From Solimonas sp. SE-A11 (GTDB taxonomy: Bacteria; Pseudomonadota; Gammaproteobacteria; Nevskiales; Nevskiaceae): DNA of 64,000 nt. The notes beneath the pieces are model-generated. The model was not told the origin of the DNA, searched no databases, and worked only from the letters and a program-made list of their open reading frames with translations. Below are positions 43,489 through 52,318 of the stretch, piece by piece. Numbering within the stretch: position 1 is the first letter of the stretch; every line of letters begins with the position of its first letter. The stretch covers positions 124,001 to 188,000 of the forward strand of contig NZ_JAUASX010000006.1 in assembly GCF_030345715.1 (NCBI RefSeq), in the 5' to 3' direction. The position numbers and the translations under genes are program-made.

Positions 43489-44097
43489 ATGGACGAGCAC
43501 AGCAAATCCGAACGCATCATCCAGCTTGCACAAAAGCTCGGTGTGCTGCGTCCGAAGGATTTGGTTCCGCATGGCATCCAGGCGGAATACCTGCGTCGTC
43601 TCTGCGATAAAGGATTGATCAAGAAAGTTGGACGCGGCAGCTACGTGCTCGCCGACACCAACGTCGACGCCAGCGTCTCGCTCGCCATCGTCGGGCGCGC
43701 AGTTCCCAACGGCGTGATCTGCCTGCGCTCCGCGCTTGCCTTCCACGGCATCGGCGAGCAGAACAACGACGAGGTTTATGTCGCCATCGAGCGCCGCGCC
43801 GCGCGGCCGCGCGTCGACTACCCGGAGATCAAGGTGGCACGCCTCGGCGGCCCCGCGTTCACCGAGGGCGTGGAGACGCACGTGGTGGAAAACGTCAAGG
43901 TTCGCGTCTACAGTCTGGAAAAGACGCTCGCCGACCTCTTCAAGTTCCGCAACAAGATCGGTCCGCATATCGCGGTCGATGCATTGCGCTCGGCAATGAA
44001 CGAGCGGACGTTGAACATGAAGAAGCTCTGGCATTTTGCAAAGCTGTGCCGTGTCGAGCGTGTGATGAAGCCTTACGTGGATGCCCTGGCCCACTGA
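43489..44097 (+). CDS. AbiEi-type antitoxin-domain protein, no toxin partner
   Basis: A 202-residue protein of the type IV AbiEi antitoxin-domain family. An N-terminal winged helix (KLGVLRPKDLVPHGIQAEYLRRLCDKGLIKKVGRGSYVL, residues 17-55) is followed by the family's C-terminal domain with VENVKVRVYSLEKTLADLFKFRNKIG (about 127-152). In AbiE systems the antitoxin is followed by the nucleotidyltransferase toxin AbiEii; here the next gene is pldA after a terminator, so the antitoxin is alone. The AT-rich upstream region suggests transfer. It may now serve as a stand-alone regulator. Confidence 0.85.
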   Translation: MDEHSKSERIIQLAQKLGVLRPKDLVPHGIQAEYLRRLCDKGLIKKVGRGSYVLADTNVDASVSLAIVGRAVPNGVICLRSALAFHGIGEQNNDEVYVAIERRAARPRVDYPEIKVARLGGPAFTEGVETHVVENVKVRVYSLEKTLADLFKFRNKIGPHIAVDALRSAMNERTLNMKKLWHFAKLCRVERVMKPYVDALAH

Positions 44098-44124
44098 TTC
44101 CAGTGAGGAGCCGGTTCCCGTACA

Positions 44125-44150
44125 GGCCCGCTTTTGCGGGCTTTTTCGTT
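44125..44150 (+). terminator. intrinsic terminator of the AbiEi-type gene
   Basis: GCCCGC (44126-44131) and GCGGGC (44136-44141) with a TTTT loop, followed by TTTTTCGTT. It lies 28 bases after the stop and isolates the antitoxin gene from pldA. Confidence 0.85.
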
Positions 44151-44167
44151 GATGGAGACCTGAACCG

Positions 44168-45139
44168 ATGCGCATCGCGTTGCTCGCCCTTGCCCTGCTG
44201 ATGCCCGCCGTTGCCCCGGCCGAGGACAAGGAGCCGATCGAGATCCCGGCGGAAACTAAGCTGCCGTCCACCGACGGAGGCAAGTCGGAGCCGAACCTGG
44301 GCTCGCCCGAACCCGACCTCACCGGCGAGGAGTTGCCGGTGATCACCGTAGCGCCCAAGGAAGCGGTGGACGACAACGCGCTGCTCTTCGAGAACCTGCG
44401 GCGCGACCCGGTGGTGTTCGCGCTGGTGGCGGAGAAGCCGGGCCTGTCCTTCCACCGGCCGATGTTTCTGCTGCCGGTTAGCTGGGTCGAGGGACTGGAG
44501 GACGGCGAGAAGGAAGCCGAGACCTACTTCCAGATCAGCTTCAAGCAGCGCATCCTCGGCTCCAACTTCTACTTCGCCTACTCGCAGAAGTCGTTCTGGC
44601 AGGTGTTCGACGCCGACCGCTCGCGCCCCTTCCGCGAAACCAACTACAACCCGGAAGTGTTCTACCGCTGGAAGCCCAACGACCGCATCAAGACCTGGGG
44701 CCTGGACCTGGGTGCCGAGCACGAGTCCAACGGCAAGGAGATTCCCGACTCGCGCAGCTGGAACCGCATCTACGCCGCCGGTTTCTGGGAGAACCCCAAT
44801 ACCCTGGCCTACCTCAAGCTCTGGTACCGCCTGCCCGAGGACGATGATCGCCCGATCGACGACCCCAAGCGCGACGACAACCCGGATATCGAGGACTATT
44901 ACGGCTACGGCGAGCTGCAGGTGCAGCGCAACCTGTTCGGCGCCCGCCGCCACCGCCTGGGCATGCTCGGCCGCTTCAACCCGGGCACCGGCAAGGGCGC
45001 CATCAACCTCAGCTACAGCGCGCCGCTGTCCAACTACGCCTTCTGGAATTTCTACGTCTGGCAGGGCTACGGCGAGAGCCTGATCGACTACAACCGCGAG
45101 GTCACGCGAGTGGGGTTGGGGGTCAGCTTCTCGCGGTAG
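44168..45139 (+). CDS. pldA: outer-membrane phospholipase A
   Basis: A 323-residue outer-membrane phospholipase A (OMPLA), a calcium-dependent beta-barrel that hydrolyses phospholipids in the outer leaflet. A signal peptide (1-18) precedes an acidic linker (about 20-75) and then the barrel. The catalytic His and Ser are in GAEHESNGKE (about residue 190) and the Asn is in SRSWNRIY just after. The C-terminal residue pattern GLGVSFSR is near the aromatic ending of barrels. A single gene with a terminator on each side. Confidence 0.9.
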   Translation: MRIALLALALLMPAVAPAEDKEPIEIPAETKLPSTDGGKSEPNLGSPEPDLTGEELPVITVAPKEAVDDNALLFENLRRDPVVFALVAEKPGLSFHRPMFLLPVSWVEGLEDGEKEAETYFQISFKQRILGSNFYFAYSQKSFWQVFDADRSRPFRETNYNPEVFYRWKPNDRIKTWGLDLGAEHESNGKEIPDSRSWNRIYAAGFWENPNTLAYLKLWYRLPEDDDRPIDDPKRDDNPDIEDYYGYGELQVQRNLFGARRHRLGMLGRFNPGTGKGAINLSYSAPLSNYAFWNFYVWQGYGESLIDYNREVTRVGLGVSFSR

Positions 45140-45166
45140 CGAATGAAACAACCGCCATGCTTACAA

Positions 45167-45200
45167 CCCCTCTTCCGCAAGGAAGAGGGGTTTTGCTTTT
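45167..45200 (+). terminator. intrinsic terminator of pldA
   Basis: CCCCTCTTCC (45167-45176), GCAA loop, GGAAGAGGGG (45181-45190), then TTTTGCTTTT. A perfect ten-base stem; very strong. Confidence 0.93.
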
Positions 45201-45690
45201 CTGGCGGGCAGGAAAGGCATAAGCGAAGAAAGGCGACGCGACGCTGCCCAAGTCTTGGTGAGCGTGAGCGCATGCTGTTGACGTTGGGGTCCCATGTGCG
45301 AGTGCCTGCGCGGTGGTCGGGCGCAGGGTCGAGCCGGACAGGATGTCCGGCCGAGGGGCCTCAGGCCAGGGATGGCCTGTGGGCCCGACCCGTCGGCGAC
45401 CGACCGCCGCGCAGGTTGCCCCGCATCAGCGGGGCCGCTCGGACCTGGGGGTCCTTTCTCTTGCTTACTTCTCTTTGGACAAGCAAAGAGAAGTAAGTCG
45501 CCCTTAGGCGAAATAAACCTTCAAAGAGCAACGACACCTGAGCGGTCTAGGACCGCCACCTCAGGTGCGTGCCTCGATACGCCGCTGCGCGGCACTCGGC
45601 ATGAACGGTGGGTTGGTCAATTCAACAGCCTCAGTCCGTCGAAGAGTGAAAGCCTCAGCCAGCAACGCACACATATATATGTGCGCGCAG
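45201..45690. repeat. composite non-coding repeat block
   Basis: About 490 bases without a credible gene. It contains GGACAGGATGTCC and GGCCAGGGATGGCC half-palindromes (about 45338-45380), and CTTACTTCTCTTTG with its exact reverse complement (45464-45477 and 45484-45497). A nested CACCTGAG...CTCAGGTG hairpin around CGGTC-TAG-GACCG lies near 45536-45567, and a CTCGATACGCCGCTGCGCGG...CGGCATGAACGG unit near 45573-45608. Each resembles dispersed repeats known in proteobacterial genomes. It separates pldA from the cytochrome cluster. Confidence 0.7.
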
Positions 45691-46989
45691 CTACCTCAAC
45701 GCCGCACTCAAGCGCCCCAACGCCTTGCGATACTCCTCCGGCTGGAAGCGATCACGATTCTTCACCGACTCATACAGCGCATCCGTCGGCCCCTTCAGCG
45801 CGCCGTTGCCGCCGCCACGCTCACCGATGGCCGCCGCCAGCACCTGCGCCGCCATCGCCGTCTGCTGCGCGTAGTAGAAGTCGCCGCCCTGTGCGTTCTC
45901 CGCATTCTGCGCCACGCGCTTGAGCACCTGGCGTAGTTGCCCCGCGTCCGCTGAACCCTGTCGCAGGCGGCCCCAGGCCTCGCGCCGCAGCCAGCCGCGC
46001 AACTCGCCGGCCTGCTCGCGCAGGCGCGAGGCATCGGTCTGGTACTGCTGGTAGAGCAGCGCGCGCTGCGCGCCCATCGCCTCGGCCACGCCAGGCGCCA
46101 TCACGCCGGCCCAGGCCTGCACCAGCACCAGCGGCTGGTCCGCCAGCGGCACCTGGCCGGGCGCAAGACCCGGCGTGCGGTCGGCGCGCCAGCGGTTGCC
46201 GTTCATCGAGTGGTGGCAGGCATCGCAGTCGAATAGCGCCAGTTCGGGGAACAGCCCGTGGCCCAGCGCCCCGCTCTCCATGCGCGCCAGCCAGGCATCG
46301 GTCGCCGCTATCTGACCTTCCAGCCAGTTGCTGGCGGTGTCGGTCACCGGCTTGCGCTGGCGATAGTCGGCATCCACGTCCCAGTGCGGCGGCATCAGCG
46401 CCGTGAAGGTGTCCAGTTCGAACAGCAGCGGCGGATGGCCGGCCGCCATGATCTGGTGCGTCATCGGGTGCGAGTTGTCGCCCAGGTGGCAACCGCTGCA
46501 CATCTCGGCGCGGACCTTCGGGTCCCAGGTCGCCGTCATGCCGTGGGCGATCCGCTCCTCAGAGCTCTTCAGTTCATTGACGTGCGCCGCGATCCAGCGC
46601 TCCGCCGGGCCATGGCAGGCCTCGCAGCCAATGCCGTCTTCCAACTGGAAGCGCGGACCGCGGGCTTCGGCGGGCGGGGCATGGGCGTGGCACACCAGGC
46701 AGGCCTGCGCCTCGTGCGGCGCGCCCAGGCCGAGCTGGCCGGCGATGCGGCGCGAGCGCTCGGTGAAGAGCGTCTTCCAGGCGGAGGCGTGGGCATCCTT
46801 GCGCTGCCAGACAAAATATTCGTCCTGGCGGATCTGCCGATCGGCGAAGGGACGGATGGAGCCGTGACAGGTACTGCCCGCGCAGTCGGCAACACCGAGG
46901 TTGCGATCGGGCGCCGGCGCGGCGCCCACGGGCACGAGCACCGACAACAGCAGTGCAAGACTGAGCGCAACAGAATAGTGGCGTCGCAT
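45691..46989 (-). CDS. exported multiheme cytochrome c (c554-like)
   Basis: A 432-residue exported c-type cytochrome. The signal peptide ends near VGAAPA. Heme sites are CX4CH (CAGSTCH, about residue 36), CLVCH (about 97), CEACH (about 122), CSGCH (about 164) and CDACH (about 257), so five hemes if the CX4CH site is used. GIGCEACHGPAERWIAAH and MTHQIMAAGHPPLLFELDTF recall the cytochrome c554/multiheme family. The C-terminal third is helical and heme-free. The ATG at 46989 (GGAG nine bases upstream) is preferred to 47025. It is divergent from the six-gene electron-transfer operon. Confidence 0.85.
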   Translation of the reverse strand: MRRHYSVALSLALLLSVLVPVGAAPAPDRNLGVADCAGSTCHGSIRPFADRQIRQDEYFVWQRKDAHASAWKTLFTERSRRIAGQLGLGAPHEAQACLVCHAHAPPAEARGPRFQLEDGIGCEACHGPAERWIAAHVNELKSSEERIAHGMTATWDPKVRAEMCSGCHLGDNSHPMTHQIMAAGHPPLLFELDTFTALMPPHWDVDADYRQRKPVTDTASNWLEGQIAATDAWLARMESGALGHGLFPELALFDCDACHHSMNGNRWRADRTPGLAPGQVPLADQPLVLVQAWAGVMAPGVAEAMGAQRALLYQQYQTDASRLREQAGELRGWLRREAWGRLRQGSADAGQLRQVLKRVAQNAENAQGGDFYYAQQTAMAAQVLAAAIGERGGGNGALKGPTDALYESVKNRDRFQPEEYRKALGRLSAALR

Positions 46990-47215
46990 GGATCGAGCTC
47001 CGATCGGCAGCTGGCTATGGGCCAATATAAACGCAGGCGATCCACCCCACTACTGCCTGCTCCCGCACTTTCCACGAATCCGCCGTATCCGACGTGCGGA
47101 GCGTCACATTCGTACAAACGATGTCGCCGAACTGCGCACTGCATCACTGGCGCCACTCGTTGGAATGCGCCTAAAGTAGGTTTCAGGCCGCCAGCCGAGC
47201 CAAAAAGAGCCAGGT
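46990..47215. promoter_or_regulatory. divergent promoter region of the cytochrome cluster
   Basis: A 226-base spacer between the pentaheme gene and the six-gene operon. CGTGC-GGAGCG-TCACA (47093-47108) matches eight of ten fixed bases of the CRP consensus TGTGA-N6-TCACA, with a perfect right half. AATATAAAC at about 47024 could be a minus-10 region for the leftward gene. No sure promoter can be assigned by eye. Confidence 0.3.
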
Positions 47216-49606
47216 ATGGTCCAAGGGAGCGTCAAGATCGCGATTGTCGGGTCCGGCCCTGCCGGCCTTTCTGCTGCCGCGCGCGCCGCGGAGCTGGGCA
47301 TTTCGCATGTGCTGCTGGAAGCCGAGAGCTGGCTTTCGAACACCATCTATCGATACCAGAAGGGCAAGCACGTCATGGCCGAGCCAGACGTGCTGCCGCT
47401 GCGTTCGCCACTGACCTTCACCGCCGGCAAGCGCGAGGCGATCCTCGAGGCTTGGAACAGCGGCACGGCGGCGTTGGGCGTCAACATCGCGCATCGTGCG
47501 CGGGTCAGCGCCATCAGCGGCCAAAAGGGTGCTTTCACGATCACGCTCGACGGCGGCAGCACGCTGCAGGCGGAGGCGGTGGTGCTGGGCATCGGCCTGC
47601 AGGGCAACCTGCGCAAGCTCGGCTGCCCCGGCGAGGATCTGGACTGGGTGCAGTACCAGCTCGACGATCCGGACGAATACAAGGGAGAGACCATCGTCAT
47701 CGTCGGTGCCGGCGACGCGGCCATCGAGAACGCCATCGCCCTGGCCGATAACAACAAGGTCTACATCCTCAACCGCCGCGACGAGTTCGACCGCGCCAAG
47801 CCCGGCAACCTGTCGGGCATCCTCAAGGCGATCGAGGACGGCAAGCTCACCTGCCTCTACAACACCAAGCCGGTAGCGGCGGAGGACTCGCCCGCCGGCA
47901 AACGCCTGCGCGTGGCCACCAACGAGGGCGAGACCGAGCTGGCGGTGGACCGCGTGATCGCGCGCCTGGGCGCCACGCCGCCGCGTGCCTTCGTCGAGAG
48001 TACCGGCATCCAGTTTCCCAGCAAGGACCCCAACAGCGTGCCGGCGGTCTCGGCCCAGTACGAATCCAACGTGCCGGGCCTGTACATCATCGGCGCGCTG
48101 GCGGGTTTCCCGCTGATCAAGCAGGCGATGAACCAGGGCTACGAGGTCATCGAGTTCATCGAAGGTCGCACGGTGGAGCCGGCCGATACGCCGCTGCTGC
48201 GCGACAAGTTCGCGGTGCTGCCGGACATCACCGACATCGAGGAAGCGCTGGCCACCATGCAGCGCCGCGTGCCGATCCTCAAGCCGCTGACGCCGCTGCA
48301 GATGCGCGAGTTCATGATCGACTCCGATATCCGCGCGCCCGCGGACGGCGAGATCATCTTCCAGCTCAACGACTACACCGACACCTTCTACTCCGTGGTC
48401 TCCGGCACAGTGGAGATCGAGGTGGACCCGGCCGACCCGTCCAAGAAGTTCACGCTGGGCAAGGGCGACTTCTTCGGTGAGATGAGCCTGATCTCGGGCC
48501 GCCGCCGCTCGGCGACGGTGCGGGCCGGCGAGAAGTGCGTGCTGATCGAGACGCCGCGCCGCTCGATGAACAAGCTGATCAACTCGGTGGCCGCGGTCAA
48601 GCGCGTCATCGACGAGGTGTTCCTGCGCCGCATCATCCAGGGCAAGATCGCGCCGACGCTGCCGCCGGAGGAGATCGCCGACCTGGTCAGCAGCGCCGAG
48701 GTACGGCAGTACCGCCCCGGCGAGGTGCTGTTCAACGAAGGCGACGCTGGCGACGCGCTGCACCTGATCCGCAAGGGCTCGGTCACCGTGTCGCGCGAGA
48801 TCGGCGGCAAGGACGTGGTGCTGGCCTACGTGCCGGCCGGCCAGTATGTGGGCGAGATGGCCCTGGTCAGCGACCTGCCGCGCTCGGCCACGGCGCGCGC
48901 CGCGGTGGCCACCGAAACCATCCGGCTCGACGGCGTCGCGTTCAAGGAACTGATGATGCGGCGCACCCAGGTGCGCGACCGCGTGCAGGAGGTCTACCGC
49001 TCGCGCGTGGCCCAGAACGCCGTGGCGCAGGCCCGCCCGATGGGCGACGTGCTCGAATTCATGATGTCGCAGGGCCTGGGCGAGGCCACCGACGTGCTGC
49101 TGATCGACGAGTCGCTGTGCGTGCGCTGCGACCAGTGCGAGAAGGCCTGCTCCGACACCCACGGCAACGTCAGCCGCCTCAAGCGCGAGGCCGGCCCCAC
49201 CTTCGCCAACCTGCACGTGCCAACGTCCTGCCGCCACTGCGAGCACCCGCACTGCATGAAGGACTGCCCGCCGGACGCGATCAAGCGCGCCCCCAACGGC
49301 GAGGTCCACATCACCGACGCCTGCATCGGCTGCGGCAACTGCGAGCGCAACTGCCCCTACGGCGTGATCCAGATGGGCATCCAGAGCAAGACCAAGCCGA
49401 GCCTGTGGCGCTGGATGCTGTTCGGCGGCGAAGAGCCCGGCCGCTACCATCCGGTCAAGAAGGACAAGAGCGCCAAGAAGGCGACCAAGTGCGACATGTG
49501 CAAGGACCTTGACGGCGGTCCGGCCTGCGTGCGCGCCTGCCCCACCGGCGCCGCCATGCGTGCCAGCCCCGAGCAGTTCGTGAAGCTCTACCGGGGAGGC
49601 CGCTGA
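47216..49606 (+). CDS. NAD(P)/FAD oxidoreductase fused to two cNMP-binding domains and a four-cluster ferredoxin domain
   Basis: A 796-residue cytosolic protein (no signal peptide). Residues 1-320: a two-dinucleotide-fold flavoprotein with GSGPAGLSAA (about 12) and GAGDAAIENA (about 165), lacking the CxxC of thioredoxin reductase. Residues about 355-470 and 490-600: two cyclic-nucleotide-binding domains, with GDFFGEMSLISGRRRSATV and GQYVGEMALVSDLPRSATA as phosphate-binding cassettes. Residues about 630-790: a HybA/DmsB-like domain with 16 Cys for four 4Fe-4S clusters (CVRCDQCEKAC, CRHCEHPHCMKDCP, CIGCGNCERNCP, CDMC...CVRACP). It looks like an NAD(P)H-linked electron entry module gated by cNMP. 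The next gene overlaps its stop. Confidence 0.88.
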   Translation: MVQGSVKIAIVGSGPAGLSAAARAAELGISHVLLEAESWLSNTIYRYQKGKHVMAEPDVLPLRSPLTFTAGKREAILEAWNSGTAALGVNIAHRARVSAISGQKGAFTITLDGGSTLQAEAVVLGIGLQGNLRKLGCPGEDLDWVQYQLDDPDEYKGETIVIVGAGDAAIENAIALADNNKVYILNRRDEFDRAKPGNLSGILKAIEDGKLTCLYNTKPVAAEDSPAGKRLRVATNEGETELAVDRVIARLGATPPRAFVESTGIQFPSKDPNSVPAVSAQYESNVPGLYIIGALAGFPLIKQAMNQGYEVIEFIEGRTVEPADTPLLRDKFAVLPDITDIEEALATMQRRVPILKPLTPLQMREFMIDSDIRAPADGEIIFQLNDYTDTFYSVVSGTVEIEVDPADPSKKFTLGKGDFFGEMSLISGRRRSATVRAGEKCVLIETPRRSMNKLINSVAAVKRVIDEVFLRRIIQGKIAPTLPPEEIADLVSSAEVRQYRPGEVLFNEGDAGDALHLIRKGSVTVSREIGGKDVVLAYVPAGQYVGEMALVSDLPRSATARAAVATETIRLDGVAFKELMMRRTQVRDRVQEVYRSRVAQNAVAQARPMGDVLEFMMSQGLGEATDVLLIDESLCVRCDQCEKACSDTHGNVSRLKREAGPTFANLHVPTSCRHCEHPHCMKDCPPDAIKRAPNGEVHITDACIGCGNCERNCPYGVIQMGIQSKTKPSLWRWMLFGGEEPGRYHPVKKDKSAKKATKCDMCKDLDGGPACVRACPTGAAMRASPEQFVKLYRGGR

Positions 49607-50526
49607 TGGCCCAGACGCCGCACGGAAGCTTCCTGCGCCACCGGGGTTATCGCTACCTCAAGTTGGCCAGCCTGCTGTGCATCATCTGCATCCTGGTCTA
49701 CTGGGGGCATGATCCCGCAGACGGCCCCAACGGCGGCAGCTGGCTGGGCTACACCCTGGGCACCATCGGCGCCACCCTGATCGTGTGGCTGGCCTGGCTG
49801 GGCGTGCGCAAGCGCCGCTACAGCTCCACCGCCGGCACGGTAAAGGGCTGGCTCTCGGCTCATGTCTACCTGGGCCTGGCGCTGATCACCATCGCCACGC
49901 TGCACACCGGCTTCCAGTTCGGCTGGAACATCCACACCATCGCCTACGTGCTGATGCTGATGGTGATCCTCAGCGGCATCTTCGGCATCGCCGTATATGC
50001 CCGCATGCCCACGCTGATCACCGAGAACATGGGCACCTCCGACCGCGAGACGCTGATCGACGAGATCCTGGACCTGAACCAGCAGGCCCTGAAGATGGCC
50101 GACCCGCTGGGGCCGGATGTACATCGCATCATCTCCCGCTCCACCGAGCGCATGCGCCTGGGCGGCGGGCTGTGGGCGCAGCTGTTCGGCCCCCTGCCTC
50201 CGGGCCGGCGCGCGATCGACGAGTTGCGCAAGATCGTGGCCGACGAAGAACGCGCTGCAAACGCCAAGACCTTCGACCCGCAGAGTTCCACCGTGATGTT
50301 CATGGCCGGTGAGCTCGCACAGGCCAAGAAGCGTGGCGAGGTTGCCGAGAAGTCGCGCCAGCTGATGGAGCTGATCGGCCGTCGCAACGCGCTGATCGTG
50401 CGCGTCAACCGCGACATTCAGCTGCACGCGCAGATGCAAATCTGGCTGTATTTCCACGTGCCCTTGACGGTGGCGCTGCTGGCGGCCCTGGCCGCGCACG
50501 TCATCTCCGTATTCCTCTACTGGTAG
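49606..50526 (+). CDS. membrane protein, probable b-type cytochrome anchor
   Basis: A 306-residue inner-membrane protein. Four TM helices lie in the first half (about 16-34, 45-66, 83-103 and 108-130), then a soluble helical segment (about 135-275) and a last TM helix (about 283-304). His residues in or next to helices (SAHVYLGL, ATLHTGFQF, WNIHTIAY, YFHVPLTV, AAHVISVF) could ligate heme b. I recognise no named family. The ATG overlaps the preceding stop (TGATG). Its place suggests it passes electrons between the cytosolic Fe-S protein and the periplasmic hemes. Confidence 0.75.
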   Translation: MAQTPHGSFLRHRGYRYLKLASLLCIICILVYWGHDPADGPNGGSWLGYTLGTIGATLIVWLAWLGVRKRRYSSTAGTVKGWLSAHVYLGLALITIATLHTGFQFGWNIHTIAYVLMLMVILSGIFGIAVYARMPTLITENMGTSDRETLIDEILDLNQQALKMADPLGPDVHRIISRSTERMRLGGGLWAQLFGPLPPGRRAIDELRKIVADEERAANAKTFDPQSSTVMFMAGELAQAKKRGEVAEKSRQLMELIGRRNALIVRVNRDIQLHAQMQIWLYFHVPLTVALLAALAAHVISVFLYW

Positions 50527-50533
50527 CGCGCCC

Positions 50534-52318
50534 ATGCGTGTCCTGATACGGAGCTTCCAGCAGCAGGGCGACCAACGCATCGCCACGGAGCGCGGCCTGA
50601 TCGGCGAACGCCTGACCATCGGCCGCGGCACCAACCAGGACGTCTACACGCCCGACCTGCGCGCGGCCCTGGCCCACGCCGAGATCGTGCACGACCGGCG
50701 CGGCCCGCTGCTGATCGCCAAGTCCGCCAACGGCGTCTGGGTCAACGGCGCACCGGTGGAAAGCGCCAAGCTGGAGGCCGGCGACATCATCGAGGTCGGC
50801 CGCTTCCGGCTCGAGGTCATCGCCGTGGGCGGCGTGCCCGAGCTGGTGCTGGGCTACGAGGAAAAGCTCAGCCAGGCCGCCGACCTGCAAGCCCGCCGGT
50901 CCTCGCTGAAGACCCGCCTGAGCCAGACGCGGCTGTCGCTGCGCGGCCTGGCCTGGGGGCTGATGCTGCTGATGCTGACCATCGGCCTGCTGCTGCCACT
51001 GGCACTGCGCTACGGCAGCAGCCCGGCCGGTGAAACGCCGCGTGACCGCTCACTGGCAAAGTCCGGCATCCCCTTCGACGATTCCATCTGGCTATCGGGC
51101 CCGGTCAGCAGCGTGCATCGCTACTTCGTGGAGGACTGCGCCGCCTGCCACGAAGCGCCCTTCCGCCAGGTGCGCGACAGCGCCTGCCTGGCCTGCCACA
51201 AGGACACCGCGCAGCACAGCGACAACACGGCGATGCTCAATCACCCCGCCCTCGCCGGCCAGCAGTGCACCGACTGCCACCGCGAGCACAACGGTACGCA
51301 CGGCATCAGCGCGCAGTCGCCTACGCTATGCACGGACTGCCACGCCAATCCGGACAAGGAGTTTGCCGCCGCCAAGCTGCAGCCGGCCTCCAGCTTCAGC
51401 AAGGCACACCCGGAGTTCGCGCCGCGCATCGCCGCCTTCGACGCCAAGACCGGCAAGTTCAGCTTCACCAAGCAGCGCCAGCCGCCGGCGACGCTGCGCG
51501 AGGCCACCAACCTGATCTACCCGCACGACGTCCACCTGAACCCCAAGGGCATCGACTCGCCCGAGGGCAAGGTGGTGATGCAGTGCGCCGACTGCCACCA
51601 GGCGGATTCGCGCGGCGTCAGCTTCGAGCCGGTGAACATGGAGAAGCACTGCTCCAGCTGCCACCGCCTGGACTTCGACCCGGACGACCCCGACCGCAAG
51701 CTGCCGCATGGCCGGCCTGAGCAGATCCAGGGCGTGGTGCGCGACTACTACTACGCCAAGGCCCTGCAGGGCGGCGTCATGGACGGCTCGGCCCCGGCCG
51801 TGGTGCAGCAGCGCCGCCGCCCCGGCGAAACGCTGCCGCGCGACAGCGCCCGCGCGGCGCTGGACTGGGCCGACGCACGGGCACGCCGCACCATGGTCGA
51901 CGTGTTCGAACGCCGCACCTGCCACTACTGCCATGAGGTGCAGCGCAGCGACGATCCGCTGAAGGCCTGGTCCATCGCACCGGTGAACCTGCAGGAGCAC
52001 GCACTCAACGGCTCGCGCTTCGACCACGCCGCGCACAAGGCGCAGCCCTGCAGCGACTGCCATGGTGCGGACCAGTCCAAGACCAGCGCCGATGTGCTGC
52101 TGCCCGACCTCAAGAGCTGCCGCGAATGCCACGGCGACACCGGCAGTGACCGCCAGGTGCCGTCCGGCTGCACGCTGTGCCACGCCTTCCACATCGCCGA
52201 CTCGCATCACTTCGGCAGCCCGGCCAGGGGCATCAAGCCGCAGGACGCCGTGCATGGGGCCGGCGCGGCCAAGCCGGCCAAGGTGCCTGCGCCCACCGCG
52301 AAGGAACTTCCGAAATGA
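50534..52318 (+). CDS. FHA-domain decaheme cytochrome c, membrane anchored
   Basis: A 594-residue fusion. Residues about 15-105 are an FHA phosphopeptide-binding domain (LTIGRGTNQDV, VHDRRGPLLIAKSANGVWVNG, LEAGDIIEVGRFRLEV). One TM helix follows (about 136-158), then a heme domain with ten CXXCH sites from CAACH (about 202) to CTLCH (about 546): CAACH, CLACH, CTDCH twice, CADCH, CSSCH, CHYCH, CSDCH, CRECH and CTLCH. c-type heme attachment requires the C-terminal part to be periplasmic, so FHA should face the cytosol. There is no cleaved leader; the TM acts as anchor. A class III-like multiheme fold is probable. Confidence 0.88.
   Translation: MRVLIRSFQQQGDQRIATERGLIGERLTIGRGTNQDVYTPDLRAALAHAEIVHDRRGPLLIAKSANGVWVNGAPVESAKLEAGDIIEVGRFRLEVIAVGGVPELVLGYEEKLSQAADLQARRSSLKTRLSQTRLSLRGLAWGLMLLMLTIGLLLPLALRYGSSPAGETPRDRSLAKSGIPFDDSIWLSGPVSSVHRYFVEDCAACHEAPFRQVRDSACLACHKDTAQHSDNTAMLNHPALAGQQCTDCHREHNGTHGISAQSPTLCTDCHANPDKEFAAAKLQPASSFSKAHPEFAPRIAAFDAKTGKFSFTKQRQPPATLREATNLIYPHDVHLNPKGIDSPEGKVVMQCADCHQADSRGVSFEPVNMEKHCSSCHRLDFDPDDPDRKLPHGRPEQIQGVVRDYYYAKALQGGVMDGSAPAVVQQRRRPGETLPRDSARAALDWADARARRTMVDVFERRTCHYCHEVQRSDDPLKAWSIAPVNLQEHALNGSRFDHAAHKAQPCSDCHGADQSKTSADVLLPDLKSCRECHGDTGSDRQVPSGCTLCHAFHIADSHHFGSPARGIKPQDAVHGAGAAKPAKVPAPTAKELPK

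Noticed and set aside
47183-49450. A 755-codon frame antisense to the FAD/cNMP/Fe-S gene
   Set aside because: The sense frame carries dozens of ordered motifs; the antisense frame is a codon-bias shadow.
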